Source: Skeletonema tropicum (taxonomy: Eukaryota; Bacillariophyta; Thalassiosirophyceae; Thalassiosirales; Thalassiosiraceae). From it: a stretch of DNA of 64,000 bases. The stretch's first letter is position 1. Every line of letters starts with the position of its first letter. Position numbers and translations under genes: made by a program. Below, one piece after another: positions 30,068 to 40,692 of the stretch. The notes beneath the pieces were generated by a model. That model saw only the letters and a program-made list of their open reading frames with translations. It did not search any database and was not told the DNA's origin. Where the stretch lies: NCBI GenBank assembly GCA_037178625.1, contig CM074127.1, positions 2,108,001 through 2,172,000 of the forward strand. Direction: 5' to 3'.

Positions 30068-31125
30068 GGTTGAATGGGTTTCTCGTAAACATGTCTACTT
30101 AGATCTAAATCCTCCTATCTTAGATTTTGACAACTCTGTTCCATACCATGTGTCTATCAAGAAGTGTCAAGTGTCTAAGTACCACGTGTCTCCCATGTGT
30201 CGACGGTAGACACTTGAGACGTCGACGAAGTGTCTACCATGTTATGATTAGAATGCTGGCTGCCCTATATCTTTCTGCAGACTCTCCACATGTTTTCTTA
30301 TTATTCGTTTTGGCGATGACACACCTCATCACGGCGGGCTTCTGCCGCGGTCTTCTCCAAACTCTGGTGCCGCTGCACTCACAATCTACAGGATCCCTGG
30401 TATTTATCTCCCATGTCACAAACAATTGATCAAGACAATTCATTTAATTTATCTGCATCGATTACTACAAAGACTCAGCAAGATGGGCAGACAAATTACC
30501 TGTAGCAGCGATGCAGAATGCATGGTGATCAAACAAACACACTAGTAAGTTGAGGCCGATTGTTGTTTGTGGAGACACGACAGACCGCATCATCTTAAGT
30601 GTCTTTATTTTTAGTTATTGTAATACGAAGTGTCTACCAAGTGTCTACGCCTATCGTCGACACTTGCGCTGTCTACCAAGTGTCTACACGCACTACCAAG
30701 TTCTCTACGTAATAAGGTACAATACCCCTGTTGCTGTTCGTTGGGGGGGCGCGGGCGGGGATGACTGTAACCCCTGAAATATCCCTGTGTCGGATAGTGG
30801 TACCTCTGTAGGTACATACCTTAGATCCCTGGGGGAACACTAGGCCTAGAATGGGGCTCCAGAGGGGGGTTTTCCGCCTTGATTACCTGTAACTTTTGAT
30901 TTACCTACTATGAGTACGTATGTCGTAAGTACATAAGTACGTACTTACCTCTGACTATGTACTTATCGATCCCCTGAAAAATCCCTCATCCAACCTCTGA
31001 CGAAGAACACCAACACACAACAATCATCGTCCGATAGAAAACATCGATGCTTGCAGTCAGCAGGCAAGAACATTGTGTACAACATCTATTCAGAATAATC
31101 AACCTTGATGTCATAAAACAGAACA

Positions 31126-32975
31126 ATGATTTCGTTGCTGAATAATCATCATTTATTTCTTGGTTTGCTGGTGCAATCTCCACTTCTTTGCAATGGATTT
31201 ATATCCTCAAAACCTCTTGAACTGCCACCGACGGAGGGACGAAATACATTATTTGCATCGTCAATACAGAAAGACAGTATAACAACATTATTAGCGCTGG
31301 ATAATGATGGAGGAGACGATGATGAATGTGTGCAAACAGTGGATCGAGCGCCCTGCTTCGATGGTATTTGTGAATCGACTCCGGTAGATGGAGACGTGGC
31401 AGCTATTTTAACAGACACCAAGAGCAGCGATCAAGTCAAAATTGAAGATGAAAAGTCGTCTCCATCTAGTGAAAGTCATGCTGCAGGAGAAGCCATGCTG
31501 CGATTAGGAACCACGACAGGACCAACGGTGTGGTCGGAATTTGGCCGACTATCCCAAGAATATGACGTGGCAAATCTGGGTCAAGGTTTTCCCGATTGGC
31601 TTCCACCGGATTTTGCTGTGGAAGCTCTGGTATCTGCCACAATCGACTCTACGAAACAATCTCCTCATCAATATACGCGAACTGCTGGTCATCCAAACTT
31701 GGTGAAGCAACTGGCGAGGCGTTATTCAAAACACATGGATAGGACGATTGATCCGATGAATGAAGTCGCTGTAACTGTTGGTGCAAGTCAAGCGCTTTAT
31801 TTGTGTCTGCAAACGTTGGTAAAGCCAGGCGATGAAGTGATTCTATTTGAGCCATTCTTTGACCTATACCAAAATCAAATCAAACTAGCAGGGGGTACTC
31901 CTGTCTATGTTCCTCTCACATTTGTACCATACAATGAAGACAACGGAGAGGTTACTGGTGGAGAATGGATTTTAGAACCTGAAAAGTTGGAACAAGCAAT
32001 ATCCTCCAAAACCTGTGCAATCATTTTGAACTCACCGCACAACCCGACTGGTAAAGTATTCAATCTATCAGAGATGAAGCACATTGCTGAAAGCGTTAAC
32101 GCAGCTGGTCCTCAATGCGTGGTTATTTCGGATGAAGTCTACAAATATATTGTCCACTCTTCACCGCCACAAGAAGAATTGCTTGGTGTAGGAAACTCAT
32201 GCCCAGGACACATTCACTTTGCTTCCCTTCCAGGAATGTGGGATAGAACTATCACCGTTTCCTCTGCCGGGAAAACATTTTCAGCAACGGGTTGGCAAGT
32301 GGGCTGGTGTGTTGGTCCGTCACACTTGGTTTCACCCATACACCAGTTGGTGCGTTCGAATTCGCTTTGTCTATACTATGTTTGTTCTTCAGTTTTTAGT
32401 CAACTTGCAACTCACGTCACTTGTTTCAGCTCCCGTACGTACAGTTTTGTGCATCAACTGTGATACAGGAGGCCTTGGCTCGCACTCTGCCCAAAGCAGA
32501 TGAGCCGTATGAGGGATACGATTCTTATTATGAATATCTTAATTCCAAGTATCGCCGCAAGCGTGACTTGTTGGGTAAGGGTTTGACGGAGGCAGGATTC
32601 GCAATACCAGATTATGATCGGACTCCTGGAGGTGGATTTTTCATTTTTGCGAGAATTACTCCAGAATTGCGACGTGCTCTTCCAGCAGAGAGGATGGGGT
32701 CAGAGTACACAAAGAACCCAGCAGCTCCTGGTGGAGAGGCTCGCTTGGACTGGGCTTTATGCCAATGGATGGCAGAGGAGAAGGGCGTTTTATGTATACC
32801 GTCGAGTCCATTCTTCTCCAGGGAAAAGGCAATGGAAGGCGCATCCGACGAGTTCATTAGGGTAGCATTTTGCAAGACTGATGAAACAATTGAATCGGCA
32901 GCGAAAGCATTGATGGGCGTTAGGTCAAACAACAAATTGATTGGTTCTTCCTTGGTTGAGGCTAACGCAGAGTAA
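31126..32975 (+). CDS. Class I aminotransferase, kynurenine/glutamine transaminase type
   Basis: Two exons (31126-32349, 32430-32975; intron GTGCGT..TTTCAG, phase 0) give 589 residues. A signal-peptide-like N-terminus (~1-25) and a ~110-residue acidic linker precede the fold-type I PLP enzyme. Landmarks are 'NLGQGFPDW' (substrate-binding start as in KYAT/CCBL), 'YTRTAGHPNLV', 'TVGASQALY', 'LNSPHNPTGKVF', 'VISDEVYKYIVH' and the Schiff-base Lys in 'SSAGKTFSATGWQVGW'. The second exon supplies the C-terminal small domain. The family transaminates kynurenine, glutamine, methionine or cysteine conjugates with 2-oxo acids. The N-terminus suggests routing through the secretory pathway or to the plastid. 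Catalytic residues are complete; substrate is inferred from the GQGFPDW type motif. Confidence 0.88.
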
Positions 32976-32988
32976 AGTGACTGTTACA

Positions 32989-34344
32989 TTAAAGTGCAAT
33001 ATAACCATCTTCTAAATCATCTCCTGCGTCTTGTGCTTCAGCCGGTGATTTCTTACGTTTCTTGTCCTTTACTTTTGAAGAGGTGCCCATTGTATCTTTT
33101 CTATTTGCTATCATCAGCCTGATATCTGTCTTCCTTTTCTTATCAGGTTTGTCATCTTCGACCTTTTGCCTTTTATCTATCGATTTTGATAGCCAATCTT
33201 TCAAACTATCACAAGGATCATCTTCATCTTCGTTATCGCCTTCTCGATCGTGTCCAGTTGAGTCTACAACTAATGCCCTCATTATGTTGCTGGATTTGAT
33301 GTAACTGGTTGTTTCTCGATCGCTACAACTCATCATCCCTAACTTCTGCTCTCTTGCCTTGACCAGAACCTTTTCAGCTGTACTAACGCTGCGTACTGTC
33401 TTCTTCCTTTTAGAACTATTGCTACTATTCAATGATGCTGTATCGTTGTCACCTGCTCCGACACCGTTCCCAATCAGATTGTTTACCATGAATGCTACAT
33501 CGTGAGGAGATCGCAGAGCCATAATTCCTTCATCTGTTCCTTTTGTAAAGTTCTGCCTCGATCCAGAGCTCAATAACAAAGGGAACTGTTCACTTTTGCA
33601 TTTCGACTGATTGTATTGATGGTGGCCATGGATATGCTTGTTTAGAAGCATGTGTTTCTTTTGAATGCTATTGAATGCTGACTGGAAATCAACAAGTGTA
33701 CGTAGGAAACCTTGTCTGCGCTTCGAATCTAGCATGGCTGTGCTATAGTTGAGCTCAAAAGTACCTCCTGCTTCAAGCACCTTGATTACATAATCCTTCC
33801 TGAGTTTGTATGGAATTCCGTGACCTCCTCTCGATCCAGTAGCGTATTCTAGATTGATGATTTGAACATGGTTTGTAAGATTGCTGCTGGAATTTGCTTC
33901 ATTTGACTGAGACAACAGTTCGCATAAGCTTTGCAAGACAGGCTCATTCATTGGCTGAAGTGAAACGATATCGTATTTTTGAAACAGCTCTCTTGATGCT
34001 TGTTGTGCATCGGCCGTCGATGGAAGGAGTAATTGTGAAACATCACTCACTTCTTCGATTACAATGTTCAGCCGTCGGTACACTTTCATCCCAAGAGAAT
34101 TCGCTCTACCAAACTTCGATTCACATTCTATATCCGCGGCAGATGGCAATAACTGGCCCCATGGTAGCGCTTTATCAGCATCCTCTCGTTCAGGTTTGAG
34201 ACGGCCAAAAGCAGTGTGACAGAAAGCGATGCCGTGATAACCCAGCTGATGCAGCCGCGCTTGACATAACTGGGCTTGATGTTTTCGTCCTGATGTAGGA
34301 AGAGGAACGTTGAGATCGAAATACTGCTGTGGCTGTGACGACAT
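32989..34344 (-). CDS. RPP30: RNase P/MRP protein subunit p30 (RPP30)
   Basis: A single exon of 451 residues. The RNase P p30 TIM-barrel fold is recognisable: 'YFDLNVPLP' start, 'LGYHGIAFCHTAFG', 'YDIVSLQPMNEPVLQSLCE', 'HVQIINLEYATG', 'YKLRKDYVIKVLEAGGTFELNYSTAMLDSKRRQGFL' and 'LLLSSGSRQNFTK..ALRSPHDVAFMVNNLIG', which follows the family's 'iISSGA....LRgPyDvanL' end block. The remaining ~140 residues are a Lys/Ser/Asp-rich tail ending in a nuclear-type KDKKRKKSP patch. The protein helps process tRNA 5' ends and pre-rRNA in the nucleus or nucleolus. It is tail to tail with the aminotransferase, only 13 bp between stop codons, so the 3' UTRs must overlap. Confidence 0.9.
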   Translation of the reverse strand: MSSQPQQYFDLNVPLPTSGRKHQAQLCQARLHQLGYHGIAFCHTAFGRLKPEREDADKALPWGQLLPSAADIECESKFGRANSLGMKVYRRLNIVIEEVSDVSQLLLPSTADAQQASRELFQKYDIVSLQPMNEPVLQSLCELLSQSNEANSSSNLTNHVQIINLEYATGSRGGHGIPYKLRKDYVIKVLEAGGTFELNYSTAMLDSKRRQGFLRTLVDFQSAFNSIQKKHMLLNKHIHGHHQYNQSKCKSEQFPLLLSSGSRQNFTKGTDEGIMALRSPHDVAFMVNNLIGNGVGAGDNDTASLNSSNSSKRKKTVRSVSTAEKVLVKAREQKLGMMSCSDRETTSYIKSSNIMRALVVDSTGHDREGDNEDEDDPCDSLKDWLSKSIDKRQKVEDDKPDKKRKTDIRLMIANRKDTMGTSSKVKDKKRKKSPAEAQDAGDDLEDGYIAL

Positions 34345-34664
34345 GGTGGCTCTCGATGATGGCGCCGCGGTGATATCGATATGTGAGATTTTATGAGAGG
34401 TGAGACGATGTGATTGGAGGAGAGAGGTGGTAAACTCGTAGGTAAGTGGATAGGTGTATAAGGTGGGCGATGGAGGAAATGAATCAACGCACTGTGAAAG
34501 TTTTGGTTTCTTGGTTCAGTTCTGTTTTTGTTCTCAAACAAAAAAAAAAACTATCGCAGCGCAGCAGGCAAATCAATTACTTCGGGAGGAATACTTTAAA
34601 AGGCAGGGGATTGAGATTGGATACGAAGTAGAAGCATCTATCTCATAGTCGTTCCATCATTATC

Positions 34665-36551
34665 ATGGATACCTATGTGACAAACGGCGGTGATCGGATG
34701 CCAGAGACGACAGAAAGAACTGCGCCGATGGGCTTGGAGCCGGATAGTGATGGTAGTCATGCCGATGAAACGAACCAACAACTTCAATCAGATACTATAC
34801 CACAGCAGGAACCAACAGCAGCATCACACCTCAGCAAGAGTAGCTTGCGTTCACGATGGCTTGTTTTGGCGTTGACATGCACCGTAATGACCGCGTCTTA
34901 CTACTCCTACGACATTCCAAGTGCGTTACATGAACAGCTCCTCAATTACATGCCACAGTCGTCGAACTTTGAGAGAAACTTCAATCTGCTTTATACAGTG
35001 TATTCAATTCCAAATGTCATACTGCCACTGTTCGGGGGAAACTTTGTTGATCGCTACGGAGCACCACAATGTCTCTTAGCATTTGCGTCCCTTGTGTGCT
35101 GTGGATCTATTCTATTGTCGAGTGGTGTATCAAGCAAGAGTTGGGAAGTTATGTACTTGGGAAGATTTGTCTTTGGACTTGGGGCAGAGTCGTTGTGTGT
35201 GGCGCAATCAACGATTACATCAGATTGGTTTGAGGGAAGGGATGTAGCTTTTGCAATGGGGATTGGGCTGGCAGTCTCTCGGTTGGGGTCAATATTCAAC
35301 AACATAACATCTCCAAAAGTAGCCAATAGTCGAGGTGGGATTCAGACTGCGTTTTGGATAGGGTCTATGCTGACGTTTTCCTCTTTGTTTGCGGCGGCAC
35401 TGATCATATTTGTTGATGGAAGAGCGGTAAAGAAACTAAATAAACGAAGAGGCGGCGTAGCATCTCCGGAACTCACTGAGGCGTTGTTGGAAGAAGACGC
35501 TCCAACCACGGACAGGACTCCAACTAGAAATGAAAATGTCAAATCATGCTCGGCATCTGATGAAGTTCGCTTGACTGACTTTCGCAAGTTTGGAATCATG
35601 TTCTGGCTGCTCACTATATCATGCTTTGTAGTATACGGATGCGTTTTGCCTTTCAACAATGTGGCTGCTGGCATCCTTCTTGAAAGAAATTACTACAAAT
35701 CGGCACCAGCATCGTGCCAATTGCTTCATCCTAACCAATGCACGTCTGGGTACCTTCAAAATGGAACAAATCCATCATTATCGAATATCACGGGCGGTCT
35801 GTGCTCGTTCGGTCCATATCAAGCCCCACTGCTACCATCGTCAGTCAATTTTACTAGCAGTGCATCAAAAAAGAGTGGCGAGTGGAAGAATGAAGCATAT
35901 GTCTATCCAAATCTAACAACTCATGATGTTGAATGCAGTGATCCATTCTGGAACTCGGCTTGTACCAGCGATTATTGCGCGAAAGAAAGTGCTTCTACTG
36001 AACGCGCAGGGAGAGTGATGTCCATTCCTTACCTAATATCCGCGCTTTCCTCTCCCCCATTGGGTTTACTGGTGGACAAAATTGGACGAAGAGCACAAAT
36101 TGCTTCGCTTGCCTCAGGGCTGCTATTCATCGTTCATCTTACCATGGCGGTATCGCACGGCTCGCCAGTTGTCCCTTTGGTTGGTCAAGGTATCGCTTAC
36201 TCATGTTATGCTGCTGTGATATGGCCTTCAGTACCTCTCACGGTTGATAAAAAGTTCACTGGTACAGCGTTTGGTGTGATCACGTCAGTGCAGAATATTG
36301 GGCTCGCGCTATTCCCTCTCATGATAGCATCAATCTATAAAGCGAGCGGGAATTCCTACATTCCAAATGTGGAGTTCTTTTTCATGAGTTGCGCGGGCTT
36401 GGGTGTTGTAATCGGATTGATTCTGAATATATTAGATCGTCGTCATGGAGGGAAACTAAATGGGATTGCAAGCGATGATGAAAGTAGAGAAGACGCAGGA
36501 TTTGCAAACGTTGAGGATGAATACTTCTCGCCTCTGCTGCATCCTGGCTAA
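34665..36551 (+). CDS. Major facilitator transporter, MFSD1-like
   Basis: A single exon of 628 residues. The cytosolic N-terminus (~65 residues, acidic) is followed by twelve predicted membrane helices. The first starts 'RWLVLALTCTVMTASYYSYDIPSALHEQL', matching the MFSD1 opening 'RW..L......GsYf.fD.PsaL...'. The MFS loop 2/3 signature is 'GGNFVDRYGAP', and 'FGLGAESLCVAQSTITSDWF' is an MFSD1 hallmark. The central cytosolic loop is acidic. A ~100-residue Cys-rich lumenal loop with NxS/T sites lies between helices 7 and 8 (~340-430). The second half carries 'LVDKIGRRAQIAS'. Animal MFSD1 is a lysosomal dipeptide exporter, so a vacuolar peptide role is possible but inferred. The acidic C-tail ends 'EDEYFSPLLHP', with a possible sorting signal. 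Confidence 0.85.
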   Translation: MDTYVTNGGDRMPETTERTAPMGLEPDSDGSHADETNQQLQSDTIPQQEPTAASHLSKSSLRSRWLVLALTCTVMTASYYSYDIPSALHEQLLNYMPQSSNFERNFNLLYTVYSIPNVILPLFGGNFVDRYGAPQCLLAFASLVCCGSILLSSGVSSKSWEVMYLGRFVFGLGAESLCVAQSTITSDWFEGRDVAFAMGIGLAVSRLGSIFNNITSPKVANSRGGIQTAFWIGSMLTFSSLFAAALIIFVDGRAVKKLNKRRGGVASPELTEALLEEDAPTTDRTPTRNENVKSCSASDEVRLTDFRKFGIMFWLLTISCFVVYGCVLPFNNVAAGILLERNYYKSAPASCQLLHPNQCTSGYLQNGTNPSLSNITGGLCSFGPYQAPLLPSSVNFTSSASKKSGEWKNEAYVYPNLTTHDVECSDPFWNSACTSDYCAKESASTERAGRVMSIPYLISALSSPPLGLLVDKIGRRAQIASLASGLLFIVHLTMAVSHGSPVVPLVGQGIAYSCYAAVIWPSVPLTVDKKFTGTAFGVITSVQNIGLALFPLMIASIYKASGNSYIPNVEFFFMSCAGLGVVIGLILNILDRRHGGKLNGIASDDESREDAGFANVEDEYFSPLLHPG

Positions 36552-36641
36552 ACGTGCATTAATCACATCATAGGAGTAGTTGGTAGGCTTGTTCAGAATC
36601 GCCTCAATCTCAGCGTTTATACATACTTATTGAGAAATCTC

Positions 36642-37756
36642 TTATTGTTTCTTGCCCTCCGCGGCTAGCTTGGCATCTTTCTTCAAACCCCTCTTCCTGA
36701 TACCTGCGTGCATACTCATCACACCGCTTTCAACAATTGACTTGGGCAAAACATTCATCACCCATCCTTGCAAGGCATGGGCCCAGAAAGGAGATACCGT
36801 TCCACTCTGTCCAATCCATCTCATGGCAAGCCAAACATACTCCTCAGCAGTAGGGACAGTGAAACTTTTTCTCAACTTGGCAAGCTTGGTTGCCACATAG
36901 AAGGGAATTTGACATTGCACCCTGATACCCTTCTGCCTGTATTCCGCATCCAATGATTCAGAAAACCTCTCAACGAACATCTTTGCCGATGCATACTCGG
37001 CCAAAAGAGGCATGGAATAATCAGCTGAGCCAGACGAGATGTTCACAATGTGACCACGACGACGTTCCACCATTCCATCAATAACCATCTTTGTCATCCA
37101 AACAGTAGAGTTGATGTTCATTTCCATCAAAGCACCAATCTCCTCCTTGGGAAGTTCATGGAAGAAACGTGGGTAGCGATAGCTCTGTCCAACATTATTG
37201 ATCAAGATTCCTACATCCAAATCCTTCAAATCCTTCTCCATACTATCGCGTGTCTTTTGGTCAAAGTTGGAGTAGTCACAGACAATGTACTTTGTCTTTT
37301 CAATTCCCTTAAAGTTCTTGGCGTCGATTTCTTTGGCCACTTCCTGCAACTTTGATTCAGTTCGTGAGATGAGAATGATGGACATACCACGCTTTGCAAG
37401 TGCAAATGCGTAGGCCTTGCCGATTCCGTCGGTGGCTCCAGTAATCACCGCGTATTTCCCAAATTTGGTGACTTTGAAGCTTGGGCGGAATTGCCATTTG
37501 TAAATGTAGCTAAGAAGCTGTCGTGGGTGGGCAGTAGCGACGAAATGAGTAAGGATACCTGAAAAAATTGCAAGCATGAACACGTACTTGCGAGCTTGAA
37601 ATATTTACGAGCAATGTATGGCTCGTGCAGTGAAGACTGCACACACAAACTCACCCCCATCAAGACACCAAGAAGCTTCAAGCCGCCTACGGCAACACAT
37701 GCTGCAGGGATGGGGTCCTCGGCAAAGTTTTTTAGGGTGGCAATGACGGCGTCCAT
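36642..37756 (-). CDS. KCR: Very-long-chain 3-ketoacyl-CoA reductase (HSD17B12/KCR-like)
   Basis: Exon 1 (37756-37655) and exon 2 (37586-36642) are joined by a 68-nt intron (GTGAGT..GCAAG, phase 0), giving 348 residues. The splice creates a continuous N-terminal membrane segment ('GGLKLLGVLMG' + 'YVFMLAIFSGILTHFVA'). The SDR core has TGATDGIG (cofactor), NNVGQSYRYP, the Ser of 'NISSGSADY' and the YASAK Tyr/Lys pair. 'GQSYRYPRFFHELP' is specific to the HSD17B12/KCR branch. It catalyses the first reduction in the ER fatty-acid elongation cycle, which diatoms use for long-chain PUFA synthesis. The C-terminus is basic (KKDAKLAAEGKKQ), consistent with ER retention. It is head to head with porphobilinogen synthase, 284 bp apart. 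Confidence 0.9.
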
Positions 37757-38040
37757 GGTTCAAGAGGCAAAAAATATGGTAGTTAGTTGTGTTCTGCAAC
37801 ATGACGAGTGACGAGTGTGTTGGTGCACGGGCGGAGGGCGCGAAGGGTCTCATGCACGGTCCGTGCCAATTGGGATTTTCCAAGACCCTTGCACACAAGA
37901 CACCTTCAGCGTGGAACTTGGGAGCTGAATGAATCACAGCTCAAAGATTTGTCGATCTTTTTCACTGCAACTTTGCTTTCCGAAACGATGCTTCTTTCAT
38001 ACACTTCATTCCACTCTAATACACTAAATTACCTGTCAAA

Positions 38041-39365
<1,325 letters not shown>

Positions 39366-39598
39366 AGTATGATATTCTGATAGAAGTAAATGCTAATTTC
39401 TAGAGACAGGAGAAGTACAAAGTTGTCATACAAAAATACTCAAATAATAAATACACAAACAATACTACTTGCCTGTCATTTTGTATTTTTCTAGAAACCC
39501 TCTTATTTTACATTATAATAATTATTTAGGCTGCATCCTTTGACCAACCTCGACTCAACGATATGCACTGGTTGTTTAGCAAAATGCCCCAGAATCAA

Positions 39599-40240
39599 TT
39601 AGATAGTTGCCATCTTCTTGCCCCTCTTCTTACTACTGCTCCTCTTTGCACGGCTTTCAATCCTAGACGCACCGCGCCCCCTCCTGGGAGTGGTGCTACC
39701 AGCAGCAGTTCTCTCCTTTCTATACTTCTTTTCCGCCACTTTGGTTGATCTTTTATCCCCATACATACCTGTCATGGGATGTTTCTTTGTACTAGACTTT
39801 TTTGCTGGTATTTTTGATTCATCTTTCATGGGAATGTTATTGGTTTCCATTGCTTCATCGTCTCCATCTGTCTCTGACTTTCCAGCAAAGAGGTTGGAAA
39901 GGCGATCAAAAGAATTTAATTGGCCGCTATTTATACATTCTTGAAGTTTGGCTTGAATTGTATTCATGTTTTGATTTGCAACATCCTTTGTGCAGATGCG
40001 TTTTATATCATTTTGATAGTGTAGTGTTCATTGAGTTACAATCGTTAAGGAAAAACCACACACAAAGAGATGGATTGCAGAATAATGTCATAGAAAGAAC
40101 AGCAAAATAAAATGTCAGACAAGAATGTGCTACGAGAGCATCATCAAAACTGATGCAAGTCATTCACTCACCGTCCCAATAGTGTTACGAAACTCAGTGC
40201 GATGCTTACGCTTAGATTTTGATCTAATTGACTTGGCCAT
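39599..40240 (-). CDS. LLPH/DUF2423-like basic nuclear protein
   Basis: Exon 1 is tiny (40240-40172, 23 codons: 'MAKSIRSKSKRKHRTEFRNT') and ends ACG|GTGAGT. A 186-nt intron ends ACAAAG|GAT, and exon 2 (39985-39599) continues in phase 0, for 151 residues. The MAKS-[IL]-RSK start followed by a basic run is the signature of the LLPH/YBL028C (DUF2423) family of small nucleolar proteins linked to ribosome biogenesis. The rest is acidic (~60-85) and then strongly basic (KKSSTKKHP, RRGRGASRIESRAKRSSSKKRGKK), as in the family. The first exon is too short to be noticed alone; the conserved start and matching phases support it. Confidence 0.75.
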
Positions 40241-40692
40241 GGTTGCTTTGATGCGGGGCGATGTGAATACTTATAATGAAGGCTGGGCCTGCTACTTCCT
40301 GCTACTGCGTTGTGTTCTTCATGATCAACCGGGCAACTAAAACCCAACACCAGATCGGTGGCCTCGAGAGGGAGAAGGGAGGGAAAAGAGGGGAGAAGGA
40401 AAAGGTGGAGGGCAGACGTCGATCTTTCCTTCATCATCTCTCATCTCCTTTCCTTGCTTCGCAGCTTTTTGCTTGAAGCAGTCGAGGTTGTGAGTCAGCA
40501 CCTCCGTCCGCAGATTGCCAGGTTGCATTCATCATTATCATGTCTTCCGGCAAATAGATCGTGATGGGGGCGCGGCTTGCTTTGCATTGTGCTTTTCCAC
40601 TCACTTGAGAACAACAGCAAGTCTTCGGTTGATAGTGGAGTCAGATCTGTTGATAGTCTATAATTATTTTCGTATCATAACATATAAAAGAA
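40241..40692. other. Divergent intergenic region, 452 bp
   Basis: This lies between the LLPH-like gene and the HAT/TPR gene, transcribed away from each other. It contains a purine-rich stretch (40365-40415, GAGAAGGGAGGGAAAAGAGG) but no gene or clear repeat. Confidence 0.45.

Larger units (their letters stand above)
28982..30690. repeat. Dispersed AAGTGTCTACC motif family
   Basis: AAGTGTCTAC(C) occurs at 28982, 30228, 30628, 30639 and 30678. An inverted copy GGTAGACACTT at 30205-30215 forms a hairpin with the 30228 copy. More degraded GTGTCT/GTGTCGAC copies fill 30145-30225. The motif clusters at both ends of a ~1.7-kb gene-free segment. Confidence 0.65.
28914..31125. other. Gene-free, repeat-rich intergenic region, 2.2 kb
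   Basis: Between the hAT element and the aminotransferase gene I find no credible coding region; the open frames are short and partly made of the palindromic repeats. Besides the arrays, a GTACGTA/AAGTACGTACTT-rich palindromic stretch lies at 30905-30955 and a G-run at 30745-30760. Confidence 0.6.

Noticed and set aside
31126..32463. Aminotransferase as a truncated single-exon protein
   Set aside because: A GTGCGT..TTTCAG intron restores the C-terminal domain in frame, so the gene is intact.
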